This document shows, piece after piece, positions 20,947-30,290 of a stretch of 34,974 nucleotides of DNA. The notes under the pieces were generated by a model. That model was not told the DNA's origin, did no database searches, and saw nothing but the letters and a program-made list of their open reading frames with translations. Numbering within the stretch: the stretch's first letter is position 1; every line of letters starts with the position of its first letter. The position numbers and the translations under genes were made by a program. Source of the DNA: Bacteroidales bacterium UBA1189 (GTDB lineage: Bacteria > Bacteroidota > Bacteroidia > Bacteroidales > Bacteroidaceae); assembly GCA_002309805.1 (NCBI GenBank), contig DBYJ01000013.1:45351-80324 (forward strand), in the 5' to 3' direction.

Positions 20947-22965
20947 ATGAAAAAGAACTCATTTTTGTTACTCGCTTTCGCAGCTGTGCTGCCCGTCATC
21001 GTGGCCTGCCAGGGCAACGCCGGCTCGTCGTCCCCAGCCGCCGGAAAAACGGGCAAGACCTTCGTCACCCCCGCCGACGACTATGCCACACCCTTCGATG
21101 CCCCGGCCTTCGGCAAGGCTGCCGAGGGGGGCGTCTATCTCGAACCTCTCTGCTGGTGGGTGGGCATGAAACAGCCCCTACAGCTGATGGCGCACGCCGA
21201 CGGCATCGGCGACTGTGACGTCCGCATCGAGGGCGTCAGGGGCGTCAAGGTGAAAACCGTCCACAAGGCGGACAGCCCGAACTACCTCTTCGTTGACGTG
21301 GACATCGCCGCCTCGGCCAAGGCCGGCACGGCGGAGGTCGTCTTCAGCCGAGGTGGGAAGGAAGTGGCGCGCCAGCCCTATCCCCTCTTTGCGCGCGCTC
21401 AGGGCTCGGCCGACCGCGTGGGCTTCACCACGGCCGACATGATCTACCTCATCATGCCCGACCGCTTCGCCAACGGCGACCCCTCGAACGACTCGTCGCC
21501 CCTCTGCTCCGAAGGCCCCAACCGCTCGAACTCGTTCGGCCGTCACGGCGGCGACCTGCAGGGCATCATCAACCACCTCGACTACCTGGAGCAGCTGGGC
21601 GTCACCGCCATCTGGTGCACCCCCCTGACGCTCGACAACGAGCGGCGCGCCTCGTTCCACGGCTATGCCGCATCGGACTACGTCCACATCGACCCCCGCT
21701 ACGGCACGAACACCCTCTTCAAGAGCTATGTCGCCGCCTGCCATCAGCACGGCATAAAGGTCGTCACCGACTTCGTGCCCAACCACTGCGGCGCTCAGCA
21801 CTGGTGGATGCGCGACCTCCCCTTCACCGACTGGGTACACCAGTTCCCCAGCTACACACGCAGCCTCTTCAACTTCGCCCCCAACATGGACGTCAACGGC
21901 TCGAAGAAAGACCTCTACTACCAGGAGAGCGGATGGTTCGCCCCCTCGATGCCCGACATGAACCTCGACAACCCCTTCGTGCTGCGCTACTTCCAGCAGG
22001 TGGCCATCTGGTGGGTTGAGTGGAGCGGCCTCGACGGCATACGCATCGACACCTATCCCTACAACGAGAAAGTGCCGGCCTCGCTGCTCTGCAAGGCCGT
22101 GATGGACGAGTTCCCCTACCTGAACATCGTGGGCGAGTGCTGGACGCAGAGCGTGCCCCAGCTGGCTTACTGGCAGGGCGGCAATCCCAACAGCGACGGC
22201 TTCGACAGCCACCTGCCCTCCATCATGGACTTCCCGCTGCGCGACGCCATCGTGAACGGCATCCCCGCCCGGCGCGGAGGCGGCATGAACCGCATCTTCG
22301 AGGCTCTCTCGCACGACTTCGCCTATCACGACCTCTCGCACATGATGATCTTCGCCGCCAACCACGACACCGAGCGCATCGGCAGCATCGTGGGGGCCGA
22401 CATACGCCGCATGAAGATGATCACCGCCCTGCTGGCCACCCTGCGCGGCATCCCCCAGACCTACTACGGCGACGAGCAGATGTTCCTCTCGACCAACGAC
22501 TCGGGCGACAGTGCATGGCGCTGCGAGTTCCCCGGCGGATGGGAGGGCGACAGCATAAACCTCTTCACCGCCGAGGGACGCTCGGCCGAGCAAAACGAGC
22601 TCTTCGACTACAACCGCCGCCTCTGGCAGTGGCGTAAGAACGCCGAGGTCATCCACCGCGGACGCACCCTCCACTTCATCCCCCGCGACAACGCCTACGG
22701 CTACTTCCGCTACCTCACCGCCGGCGATGACAACGCCCCCGACGCCCGCGTCAGCAAGGCCGTCTTCGTCTTCATCAACAACAGCGACACCGACCGTCAG
22801 CTGCCGTGGAGCTACTACGACGAGTTCACCCCGCGTCTTGCTCCCCTCGCCGGCGACAATCCCGCCGCCGCAGCCAAGGGCACCGACGTCCTCACCGGTC
22901 AGACCGTCACCCTCTCCGACACCACCGTCGTCCCCGCCGGCGGCACGCTGGTCGTAGAGTTCTGA
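20947..22965 (+). CDS. GH13 cyclomaltodextrinase/neopullulanase-like lipoprotein
   Basis: The protein has 672 residues. The signal peptide ends in a lipobox with Cys21 (VIVAC), so it is a lipoprotein. An N-terminal cyclomaltodextrinase-type beta domain (about 40-150) precedes the GH13 barrel. Catalytic residues are visible: Asp368 in GIRIDTYP (nucleophile), Glu397 in GECW (acid/base) and Asp474 in NHDTERI. MIYLIMPDRFANGD and HGGDLQGIINHLDYLEQLGV are typical of the SusA-like neopullulanase/cyclomaltodextrinase group. A C-terminal beta domain (about 590-672) follows. It would cleave alpha-1,4-linked maltodextrins or cyclodextrins in the periplasm or at the surface. It has its own promoter with an overlapping palindrome; the GH92 fusion gene follows 55 nt later, without SusC/D partners. 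Confidence 0.92.
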   Translation: MKKNSFLLLAFAAVLPVIVACQGNAGSSSPAAGKTGKTFVTPADDYATPFDAPAFGKAAEGGVYLEPLCWWVGMKQPLQLMAHADGIGDCDVRIEGVRGVKVKTVHKADSPNYLFVDVDIAASAKAGTAEVVFSRGGKEVARQPYPLFARAQGSADRVGFTTADMIYLIMPDRFANGDPSNDSSPLCSEGPNRSNSFGRHGGDLQGIINHLDYLEQLGVTAIWCTPLTLDNERRASFHGYAASDYVHIDPRYGTNTLFKSYVAACHQHGIKVVTDFVPNHCGAQHWWMRDLPFTDWVHQFPSYTRSLFNFAPNMDVNGSKKDLYYQESGWFAPSMPDMNLDNPFVLRYFQQVAIWWVEWSGLDGIRIDTYPYNEKVPASLLCKAVMDEFPYLNIVGECWTQSVPQLAYWQGGNPNSDGFDSHLPSIMDFPLRDAIVNGIPARRGGGMNRIFEALSHDFAYHDLSHMMIFAANHDTERIGSIVGADIRRMKMITALLATLRGIPQTYYGDEQMFLSTNDSGDSAWRCEFPGGWEGDSINLFTAEGRSAEQNELFDYNRRLWQWRKNAEVIHRGRTLHFIPRDNAYGYFRYLTAGDDNAPDARVSKAVFVFINNSDTDRQLPWSYYDEFTPRLAPLAGDNPAAAAKGTDVLTGQTVTLSDTTVVPAGGTLVVEF

Positions 22966-22975
22966 GAAATCCCAA

Positions 22976-23008
22976 GACGTAAAAATGGGCGTAAAATGGG
23001 CGTAAAAT
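22976..23008 (+). repeat. 11-bp triple repeat before the GH92 fusion gene
   Basis: GACGTAAAAAT, GGGCGTAAAAT and GGGCGTAAAAT lie head to tail, ending 12 nt before the ATG at 23021. This may be a regulatory or translational leader element. Confidence 0.75.
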
Positions 23009-23020
23009 AATTGAGTATCC

Positions 23021-26000
23021 ATGAAAAAGAAATCCCTTCTACTGATTCTTCTTGGCGTGGTGGCGGGGATGGCGGCGCTCATCCTGGCCACGCGGGCACA
23101 GACGGTGACGCTTAGCAAGGACGTCCTGCTGGACAAAATCAAAGGCGGCTGGGCGGGACAGACCATCGGCTGCGCCTACGGCGGCCCCACGGAGTTCGGC
23201 TATCGCGGCGTGATGATTCCCGACGAGACACCCATCGTCTATCCCGAACATCACCTGCAGCACTTCTTCGACCATGCACCAGGCCTCTACGACGACATCT
23301 ACATGGACCTCACGTTCGTGAGCGTCCTCGCCCGTCTGGGCCTCGACGCCCCCATCGACTCCATTGCCGCAGCCTATGCCTACGCTCCCTATCCGCTGTG
23401 GCATGCCAATCAGGCTGCCCGCTACAACATCCAGCACGGCATCCTGCCGCCCGCCTCGGGACACTGGCTCAACAACCCCCATGCGGACTGCATCGACTAT
23501 CAGATTGAGGCCGACTATGCCGGACTGCTCTCGCCCGCCATGCCCAATGCGACCTCGGCACTCAGCGACCGTATAGGCCATATCATGAACTACGGCGACG
23601 GCTGGTACGGCGGGGTCTTCGTGGGTGCCATGTATGCGCTGGCGTTCACGGAGAGCGATGTCGAGCGCGTCGTTACCCGTGCGCTGACGACCATCCCCGC
23701 TGAGAGCAAGTTCCACCGCTGTCTGAGCGACGTCATCCGCTGGTACCGTGAGGACCCTGCGGACTGGAAACGCACATGGCAGCTCTACAACGATAAGTGG
23801 AGCGAGGACGTGGGCTGCCCCGAGCTGGTGCTTGCTCCGGGCAACATCGACGCTACGATGAACAGCGCCTATGTCGCCATCGGGCTGCTCTTTGGGCAAG
23901 GTGACTTCGGCCGCACCATCGACATCGCCACCCGCTGCGGACAGGACTCGGACTGCAACCCCTCGACGGCTGCCGGCGTGCTGGGCACGATGCTCGGATA
24001 CAGCCACATCCCCGCCGAATGGATGGCGAACGTCCGCGAGGTGGAGGACCGCCCCTTCGCCTACACCGACATCTCGCTCAATAAGGCTTACGGCATGACC
24101 TACGAGCTTGCTCTGCAACAGATTGTCCGCAATGGCGGGCGCGTGAAGGAGCATGGCGTGCGCATCCGTGCGCAGCGTCCGCGTGCCGTCCGCCTCGAGC
24201 AGAGCTTCCCCGACCTACACCCCGTGCTGGTGGCTGAGAACATCGCCCACGTGGGCACCGCTGAGGCAACCGTGGAATCCGTCACCTTCGAGGGCAAGGG
24301 CATCGCCGTTCACGGCCAGGTGAGCTGCCCCGACGGGAGCTACTCGGCACGGCTGGAGGTCAGCATTGATGGCGCCGTCAGCCGCGTGGTGGACCTTCCC
24401 GCCGCCTACCTGAGCCGCTCGGCCGACTGCCTCTACTGGAACTACGACCTCCCCGCAGGCCGTCACACCATCGCCTTCCGCTTCCTCAATCCCCGTCCCG
24501 ACGCCGACATCACCGCCTGGAAGGTCATTGGCTACGAAGAGGGACAGACTGCGGATGTGCTGGACAACGTCAATCTTTTAATCGGCACAGCCGACGATTA
24601 TGGACAGATGGCCCCCGGGGCCTGCATGCCGTATAGCCAGATTCAGGTTTCACCTGATAGCAAGCCGCGCCAGCATCCGGGCTACGACTACGAGGTGGCG
24701 CGGATTTCGGGCTTCAGCATCAACCGCCTCTCCGGCGTGGGCGGCGGCGGATGCGGAGGCAACGTGTCGCTGATGCCCGACATGACGGGTGCTGATGTGC
24801 AATTGATAAAGGAGACGGAGCGGGCCGTCCCGGGCTGCTATAGCGTGCAGCTGACGAACGGCGTGACGTTCGCCGCCACGGCCGACCGCCGTATGGCCGT
24901 TGAGCGCTTCACGTTCCCCTCGGCCGACAAGGCGGTGCTGATCCTGAACCCCTCGTCGGCCTTCGACAAGGTGCGCCAGGCCTCGTTCAGTCAGGCTGGC
25001 GAGCGCGTGGGACAGGGGTACTTCGCCGGCGCCAACACCTGCGGCCGCGGCGCCTATCATCTGCACTACCGCCTCTATACGTCGGCGCCCTTCGTCATGG
25101 AAGAGCTGGCGGACGGGCAGAAGCGCCTGACGTTCCCCTCGCTGTCCGACAACCTCGTGGAGGTACGCATCGTGGTCTCGACGGGGCTGGCCGAGGAGCT
25201 CGACGCCCTGGCCGAGGCGGACGTGTGGAGGACAGACTTCACGACGCTGGCGGGCAACGCCCGTCAGGCTTGGCAGGAGCTGCTCTCGACCGTGGAGGTG
25301 GAGGGCGGCACGGCCGACCAGCGCGCCCTTTTCTACACCTCGCTCTACCGCACCTTCCACAGCCCCTTCCAGGTCACGGACGACGTGATGACGCACTATC
25401 TGGGCACGGACGGCCGCACGCACGAGGCACGCACGTTCACCTACTACAGTTCGTGGTCGCTCTGGGACACCTACCGCACGAAGTTCCCGCTGATTACGCT
25501 GCTCGACCCGCAACGCTCGGCCGACATCATGCAGTCCCTCGCCACCCTCTACACGACGGGCAAGAAGGACTGGAGTACCGACTACGAGTGCGTGCCGACG
25601 GTGCGCACCGAACATGCCGTCGCCACCCTGCTCGATGCTTATCGTCAGGGCATCTCCATCCCCAACCTCCGCGACGCCTATCCGGGTATGACGACGGAGG
25701 TGAAGGCCCTCCCGCTGAAGAGCCCCGACCAGTGTCTGGAGGCGGCAGGCGACTTCTGGGCGCTGGGGCAGCTGGCAGGCGAGTTGGGCATGGCGGACGA
25801 GGCTGCACGCTGGACACGCCGTGGCGAGGAGGTCTTCGACAGCATTTGGCCGTGTGAGTTCCAGACTATCGACGACTCATTCACCAAGATGCGCGGCAAT
25901 GGCCTTTATCAGGGCACGCGTTGGCAATACCGCTGGGGAGCACCCATGTACCTCAATCGTATGATTGACCTTGTGGGAAAGAAGGAATTGGCGCAGGAAC

Positions 26001-26500
26001 TGGAGACCTTCTTCGAGCAGGAGCTCTATAACCAGGGCAACGAACCCGATATCCACGTTCCCTTCCTCTTCGGCCGTCTGGGCATGCCCGCGCGGACGGG
26101 ACTGACGGTACGCCCCCTCGCCACGGAGGTGGTGACACACCGCTACGGCGGCAACGATGCCTATCCCACGCCGTGGGTGGGCTGCGCCTTCGCGAACCAG
26201 CCCCGCGGCTATGCCCCCGAGATGGACGAGGACGACGGCGCCATGAGTGCCTGGTATGTGTTTGCCAGCATCGGCCTCTATCCCTTAGTGGTGGGCGAGG
26301 CGCAGTACGAAGTCTTCTCGCCCCTCTTCGACCGTGTGACGCTGCACCTCGGCGGCAAGGAGGTCGTCATCAGCACCAAAGGACGCAACGACATCAGCCA
26401 GCCGCTGAAAAGCGTCACCTGGAACGGCCGTCGCCTGCGCAACTTCCGCATCCCCGTCACCGAATTGAAAAAAGGCGGAAATCTGGTAATGAGGTATTAG
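23021..26500 (+). CDS. ADP-ribosylglycohydrolase-GH92 fusion protein, exported
   Basis: The protein has 1159 residues with an N-terminal signal or anchor (LLLILLGVVAGMAALILATRA). Residues about 30-380 are an ADP-ribosylglycohydrolase (DraG) fold: KIKGGWAGQTIGCAYGG, the metal motif Asp91-Asp92 with Asp96 (DDIYMDLTF), and GQDSDCNPSTAAGVLGTMLG with Asp309/Asp311. A beta-sandwich linker (about 385-510) follows. Residues about 516-1159 are GH92 (alpha-mannosidase family): NLLIGTADDYGQMAPGACMP, GFSINRLSGVGGGG, GNEPDIH with Glu1008 and DEDDGAMSAWYVF with Asp1069-Asp1072. GH92 enzymes are calcium-dependent exo-alpha-mannosidases. The role of the DraG-like half in an exported enzyme is unclear; it may remove another N- or O-glycosidic group. 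Confidence 0.9.
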   Translation: MKKKSLLLILLGVVAGMAALILATRAQTVTLSKDVLLDKIKGGWAGQTIGCAYGGPTEFGYRGVMIPDETPIVYPEHHLQHFFDHAPGLYDDIYMDLTFVSVLARLGLDAPIDSIAAAYAYAPYPLWHANQAARYNIQHGILPPASGHWLNNPHADCIDYQIEADYAGLLSPAMPNATSALSDRIGHIMNYGDGWYGGVFVGAMYALAFTESDVERVVTRALTTIPAESKFHRCLSDVIRWYREDPADWKRTWQLYNDKWSEDVGCPELVLAPGNIDATMNSAYVAIGLLFGQGDFGRTIDIATRCGQDSDCNPSTAAGVLGTMLGYSHIPAEWMANVREVEDRPFAYTDISLNKAYGMTYELALQQIVRNGGRVKEHGVRIRAQRPRAVRLEQSFPDLHPVLVAENIAHVGTAEATVESVTFEGKGIAVHGQVSCPDGSYSARLEVSIDGAVSRVVDLPAAYLSRSADCLYWNYDLPAGRHTIAFRFLNPRPDADITAWKVIGYEEGQTADVLDNVNLLIGTADDYGQMAPGACMPYSQIQVSPDSKPRQHPGYDYEVARISGFSINRLSGVGGGGCGGNVSLMPDMTGADVQLIKETERAVPGCYSVQLTNGVTFAATADRRMAVERFTFPSADKAVLILNPSSAFDKVRQASFSQAGERVGQGYFAGANTCGRGAYHLHYRLYTSAPFVMEELADGQKRLTFPSLSDNLVEVRIVVSTGLAEELDALAEADVWRTDFTTLAGNARQAWQELLSTVEVEGGTADQRALFYTSLYRTFHSPFQVTDDVMTHYLGTDGRTHEARTFTYYSSWSLWDTYRTKFPLITLLDPQRSADIMQSLATLYTTGKKDWSTDYECVPTVRTEHAVATLLDAYRQGISIPNLRDAYPGMTTEVKALPLKSPDQCLEAAGDFWALGQLAGELGMADEAARWTRRGEEVFDSIWPCEFQTIDDSFTKMRGNGLYQGTRWQYRWGAPMYLNRMIDLVGKKELAQELETFFEQELYNQGNEPDIHVPFLFGRLGMPARTGLTVRPLATEVVTHRYGGNDAYPTPWVGCAFANQPRGYAPEMDEDDGAMSAWYVFASIGLYPLVVGEAQYEVFSPLFDRVTLHLGGKEVVISTKGRNDISQPLKSVTWNGRRLRNFRIPVTELKKGGNLVMRY

Positions 26501-26521
26501 GATTTTCCCCTGTTCGGGTGG

Positions 26522-26683
26522 TCAGTCCTCGAAGTCGTACCTATCCAGCAGTTTGCCACATTTCGAGCAGAAAATCTCGTGCTTGTGAATGACGTTTCCG
26601 CAGTCATTGCAACGATAGGTCTGCTCTTCCTTTCTTTCTTGGGTCTCTTGGCTTTCTTGGTTTTTTGTGTCTTTGGTATCCAT
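26522..26683 (-). CDS. Zinc-ribbon mini-protein
   Basis: The protein has about 53 residues. A Lys/Glu/Gln-rich N terminus (MDTKDTKNQESQETQERKEE) is followed by a C-terminal zinc ribbon with two CxxC pairs (CNDCGNVIHKHEIFCSKCG). The N-terminal part is encoded by degenerate 9-bp repeats. The ATG at 26683 lies 14 nt after the upstream gene's stop in AT-rich DNA; an alternative ATG at 26704 overlaps that stop. It is cytoplasmic with unknown function and is probably co-transcribed with the GH42-like gene. It ends 21 nt from the convergent GH92 fusion gene. Confidence 0.65.
   Translation of the reverse strand: MDTKDTKNQESQETQERKEEQTYRCNDCGNVIHKHEIFCSKCGKLLDRYDFED
26635..26661 (-). repeat. 9-bp repeat in the zinc-ribbon gene
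   Basis: On the + strand, TTTCTTGGG, TCTCTTGGC and TTTCTTGGT lie head to tail, with degenerate continuation to about 26675. They encode the Gln/Glu-rich N terminus on the minus strand. Confidence 0.7.
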
Positions 26684-26697
26684 ATTTCTGATGTATT

Positions 26698-28938
26698 TTA
26701 CCATTCGATTAAAACCTTGACGCCTTCAGGCGAGTTTTCAAACTGCAGGTGTAGCACATGCTCTTTCGTAGCCCAACTGGACCGGCAGGGTGTGGAATCC
26801 GTAGTGATTCGCCGCGGTTTCTTGGGGAGGAGTATCGCCATCACATTATCTGTGTTTGCAGGACTTTTCGCCACGAACGAATAAGAGCGCTTTGTCCTCA
26901 CCTCGTCCGTCTGGCGTGAGGCGGCAGCTATCACCTGTGGTTGTCGTCTGTCGGCAATTTTGCCCACGTCGAAGAGAAATGCCTGTTCGCCCGGATGGAC
27001 AATTTTCTCTTTGACAAGGGGCAGCGTGGGATCGAAGAGGTCGATGTACGTTCCACGGAGGGTTAAGGGCTCGTCGGTGACGCCTTCGTCCATCACGGCT
27101 GACAGCACGTAGCAGCCTCTTTCCAGCACAAACGAATTCTTGTATTCCAGTTGTCCGTATGCCTGCTCGACGGCGGCCAGCAGGGGGGCATCGGCACCGG
27201 CCTTGAGATCCGCTTTTTGTCCGTTGACGTTGTCTTCGTCCGTCACGACTCGGCCATCTAAGCGAGTTTGACGGCTCTCGCTGCTTCGTCCGTTCATCAC
27301 GAATTCCTTGGGGTCTTGCCGGATTACACGGACCGTTCCCTTCCCATACTGATAGACACCATCCACAGGCTGCTCACCCATCTGCATCAGGGTGAAGAGG
27401 TGGTCTGAAGGGGCGGAGAAATGATGCTCTCCCTGATTCCACCACTCCATGACGCGCTGGAAGGCATCGTTGTCGCGTCCGCAGTAGATGAGGTGTCCGC
27501 CATCATGCACCCATCGTGCAATATCCTCATGAGCCTTGGGGCTTGAGGGCTTCAGGTTTGAATAGCTCATCAGCAATACGCTGACATCCTTCCATGTGTC
27601 GCTGTAGCCTGTATTTTCCAGATGGGTTATGCTGACGGGAATGCCTCGTTTGACCAGCGGCAAGGCGAGTCCATAGAAGTTCGACAGCTGCGGGTCGTCA
27701 TAGCCCTCTACGGGAGTTGGCGAACGTTGGAACATCAGCGAATTAGCCATCAGCACGCTGATACCCTGCGACCCGCTCACCTTGTTCGTCGACAGCGGTA
27801 TCTCGCCAAGGGCATTCACCATCACCTGCATCTGAGTGGAATAGAAGTGGGGGATGTGGGCGCGCTCCTCGCTGTCACGGCTTACGCGATAGAGGCCTTC
27901 GTAGATGCGGTCGGGCCAAGGCATAATCTCGTAGTCGGCAATCTGTGGGTAGAGCAGCTGGGCTGTGAAGGTGGCCTGATAGTTGCGGCGGTAGTCTTCC
28001 CAGTCCTTGGCACGGTCCTCGATTGGGTCGGTCAGGAAAAACATCTTTCGGCCCGTGGGGCGGGTCATCGACTCCATACATCCATACTCCAAATAGGCTG
28101 TTTCAAACACGCGTTCGCGTGCCACGCCGTTGAAGTAATTGGGCTCGCGCGATGTGCCCGTCCACACTTGTGCAATATAGCCATCGCAAGAGGCCAGCGA
28201 GGCCAGCGAGGCTTCAGGTGAGACAATCTGCCATTGGGCATAATTCAGTAGCGAATGTGTGGGCACGTAGCACCGCACGTTCATCCCTTTCTCCTTGCCG
28301 TATGCCTTGGCGTAGGTGAAAGCCTCGTCAAGAGCGCGGTAGTAGAGGTGGTATTTCAGCTTGTTGGAGAGGTATGTGTTCTCTGCCGACTCGTGCTGCG
28401 GTCGCCAGGGGAAGCCGTAGTACTCCTGCCACTCGCGTTGGAACGCCTCGCTGTAGCCGCCGCGTGCCCAGAACTCGGGCTCTTCCAGGAAGATGGCATC
28501 GATGCCCTCGTCAATAACCGGCTTGATGTGCTTCTCCTTGAAATATGCCAGATAGTTCATCGTCGGCACTATGTAGGGCACCATATGTCCGTGCCATATC
28601 GTGTCGCCGCGCATGGTCTTCTGTCCCTCGTCAAGGTGGAGACGGCCGTCCCATTGGCCGGTGAAATAGTCCTGATACTGTCCCCAGGCTATACCTGTCA
28701 TGAAGTGGGCCGTGTAGCCCCGTTCGCGCCACGACCTCACGCGCTCGCTGAAGGGATATCGGCGGTTGTCGTTGACGCCGTACACCATGACGGCATCGGC
28801 CCGCACATCCGTTGCAGGTTTCCATTGGCCCGAGGTCTGGAACGTCGTCTTCTCGCGCTGGGCAGCCATCGGCAGCGATGCGGCGGATGCAAGGATAACG
28901 ACCAGCAGACTATGGATGAGGGACAGATTTTTTCTCAT
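26698..28938 (-). CDS. Exported GH42-like (GH clan A-type) enzyme of unknown specificity
   Basis: The protein has 746 residues. The ATG at 28938 begins a Sec signal peptide (LLVVILASAASLPMAAQ). A probable TIM barrel occupies about residues 40-390, with TAHFMTGIAWGQYQDYFTGQWDG and IDAIFLEEPEFWARGGYSEA; the Glu pair is a candidate acid/base position. About 430-560 resembles the beta-galactosidase trimerisation (GATase-like) domain: FYGLALPLVKRGIPVSITH and EDIARWVHDGGHLIYCGRD. A C-terminal beta domain follows. This layout is that of GH42-like enzymes, but I cannot place it in a named family. It lies 22 nt after a membrane-anchored gene in the same direction. Confidence 0.65.
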   Translation of the reverse strand: MRKNLSLIHSLLVVILASAASLPMAAQREKTTFQTSGQWKPATDVRADAVMVYGVNDNRRYPFSERVRSWRERGYTAHFMTGIAWGQYQDYFTGQWDGRLHLDEGQKTMRGDTIWHGHMVPYIVPTMNYLAYFKEKHIKPVIDEGIDAIFLEEPEFWARGGYSEAFQREWQEYYGFPWRPQHESAENTYLSNKLKYHLYYRALDEAFTYAKAYGKEKGMNVRCYVPTHSLLNYAQWQIVSPEASLASLASCDGYIAQVWTGTSREPNYFNGVARERVFETAYLEYGCMESMTRPTGRKMFFLTDPIEDRAKDWEDYRRNYQATFTAQLLYPQIADYEIMPWPDRIYEGLYRVSRDSEERAHIPHFYSTQMQVMVNALGEIPLSTNKVSGSQGISVLMANSLMFQRSPTPVEGYDDPQLSNFYGLALPLVKRGIPVSITHLENTGYSDTWKDVSVLLMSYSNLKPSSPKAHEDIARWVHDGGHLIYCGRDNDAFQRVMEWWNQGEHHFSAPSDHLFTLMQMGEQPVDGVYQYGKGTVRVIRQDPKEFVMNGRSSESRQTRLDGRVVTDEDNVNGQKADLKAGADAPLLAAVEQAYGQLEYKNSFVLERGCYVLSAVMDEGVTDEPLTLRGTYIDLFDPTLPLVKEKIVHPGEQAFLFDVGKIADRRQPQVIAAASRQTDEVRTKRSYSFVAKSPANTDNVMAILLPKKPRRITTDSTPCRSSWATKEHVLHLQFENSPEGVKVLIEW

Positions 28939-28960
28939 AGCACGTAACTCCAGGCCTTTA

Positions 28961-30196
28961 TCATTTCTCCTTGGAGAGATAGAGCGATTGTTCCTGGTCG
29001 GCATGCTCTCCGTCGGTTTCTTTCCATACCAGCTCTATCTTGTTGCCGCTGCGATTGATGGTGGCGAAGTTGGCTCTGGGATGTACTTCACCTGCGGCGG
29101 CGGCTTTCTGTTCTTCAAGGCATGACTGTTCCGATTCCTTCAGGTATTCATTCATCTGCTTCTCCATGCCGGGCTTGGGGGTGATGTGGCTGCGGTCCAT
29201 TTTGAACGTGTAGTCGGGCTGACGCTCGGTATAGAGTGTGTCGCCTCGCAGGTCCCAGGTGCCGTTGTAGATGTATGTATAATCAAGCCGTCCTAAATAG
29301 GTGGGGTGTACCTGATGCTCGATGTACGTCTGGAGGAATGTATGGTTGTCACGGAACTCTATGCAAGCGTACTTGTCGTCTGTCGATTGAATAATCCACT
29401 TGCTTATGAGTTCGCTTTCTTTGACGTTGCGGCCCATACGCTCATTCGCTTTCACATATTGCTCAAGCTCCTCGTCGGTGATACCCATCGTGAACTTGCA
29501 CTGATCGCTGAAATGCTGGATTACATCAGCAAACTCGTTAAACCGTTGCTGCCGGCTTCCGGCGTAGTTCAGGTAATAGACGACCTCCTTGCTGGTAATT
29601 CTCTCTTTCACGAATTGGGGAATGTCGGTGGTGCCGTCCTCGCGTTCCAGCTGATGGAGATAGAACGCCTCGGAGCTCACCGGCTTCTTCCATTGTCTGG
29701 AATTGTTGATGTAGTCGAAGATAGCGTGCCGGTCGGAGAAGAACTGATGGACCGCATCGATGAACGAGGCGTTGTCGATGTTCTTCCACGACTCCTGGCT
29801 GCTGAGGAACAGTTGTTCGCACGATTCGTCCAACGGGTATTGCGTCACCTCGTCGGAGTTGTTGGTGATGTAGTTCATGACGTGTTCCAACGAATCGATG
29901 TTCAGCGAGTCTATTCTATCAAGATTCTCCAGCACGTATCGGGCTATGCTGGAGTTCGTCTCATCTTCCTTGCCCCAGTTTCGGAGGGTCTCAATGCTCT
30001 TCTCCATGTCGTGTATGACCATCATGGCCGTCTGTCGCCCGGCAGCTTTCTTAGCCTTCCCGTCCACATAATGGGCGGTTCCGAAGGTAAGGATAATGGA
30101 TACGGTGGTAGCAAAGACGGTCATAAGCATTTCCTTCAACATTGCCAGCCACTTGACGTCGCGCCCGAACTTGGGCATTCGGAATTTTGCGTTCAT
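28961..30196 (-). CDS. Single-pass membrane-anchored hypothetical protein
   Basis: The protein has 411 residues. One membrane segment lies at about residues 23-45 (LMTVFATTVSIILTFGTAHY) after a basic N terminus. A long helical region with MMVIHDMEKSIETLRNW and SIARYVLENLDRIDSLNIDS follows, then a mixed C-terminal half ending in a Lys/Glu-rich tail. The arrangement (short basic N terminus, one helix, large soluble domain) resembles small Bacteroidetes families of unknown function such as DUF6090, but the match is weak. It is the first gene of a minus-strand operon with the GH42-like and zinc-ribbon genes, and has its own promoter. Confidence 0.75.
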   Translation of the reverse strand: MNAKFRMPKFGRDVKWLAMLKEMLMTVFATTVSIILTFGTAHYVDGKAKKAAGRQTAMMVIHDMEKSIETLRNWGKEDETNSSIARYVLENLDRIDSLNIDSLEHVMNYITNNSDEVTQYPLDESCEQLFLSSQESWKNIDNASFIDAVHQFFSDRHAIFDYINNSRQWKKPVSSEAFYLHQLEREDGTTDIPQFVKERITSKEVVYYLNYAGSRQQRFNEFADVIQHFSDQCKFTMGITDEELEQYVKANERMGRNVKESELISKWIIQSTDDKYACIEFRDNHTFLQTYIEHQVHPTYLGRLDYTYIYNGTWDLRGDTLYTERQPDYTFKMDRSHITPKPGMEKQMNEYLKESEQSCLEEQKAAAAGEVHPRANFATINRSGNKIELVWKETDGEHADQEQSLYLSKEK

Positions 30197-30216
30197 GATT
30201 TTTTCTGTTTTTGCCG

Positions 30217-30248
30217 CAAAGGTACGCTAACTTTTCCGAATCACCAAC
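30217..30248 (-). promoter_or_regulatory. Promoter of the membrane protein / GH42-like operon
   Basis: On the minus strand GTTG (30248-30245), a 20-nt spacer and TACCTTTG (30224-30217) lie about 20 nt before the start at 30196. The upstream half falls inside direct repeat copy 1. Confidence 0.75.
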
Positions 30249-30290
30249 AAAAAAGACAAAAGAAGGCAGACACTCCTGTATGCCAGGCCT
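30221..30290. repeat. 70-bp direct repeat flanking fic, copy 1
   Basis: Copy 1 matches 31561-31630 at 61 of 70 positions without gaps, in the same orientation and 1340 bp apart. It contains a weakened hairpin (GGCAGACAC...) plus a tract rich in A on this strand. Confidence 0.88.

Noticed and set aside
21178..23166. 662-residue minus-strand frame opposite the GH13 gene
   Set aside because: Antisense shadow of a well-supported GH13 gene; composition is typical of reversed GC-rich codons.
3625..26500. A polysaccharide utilisation locus made of GH31, GH13 and GH92 genes
   Set aside because: The genes are spread over 23 kb with unrelated operons between, and no SusC/SusD pair is present.
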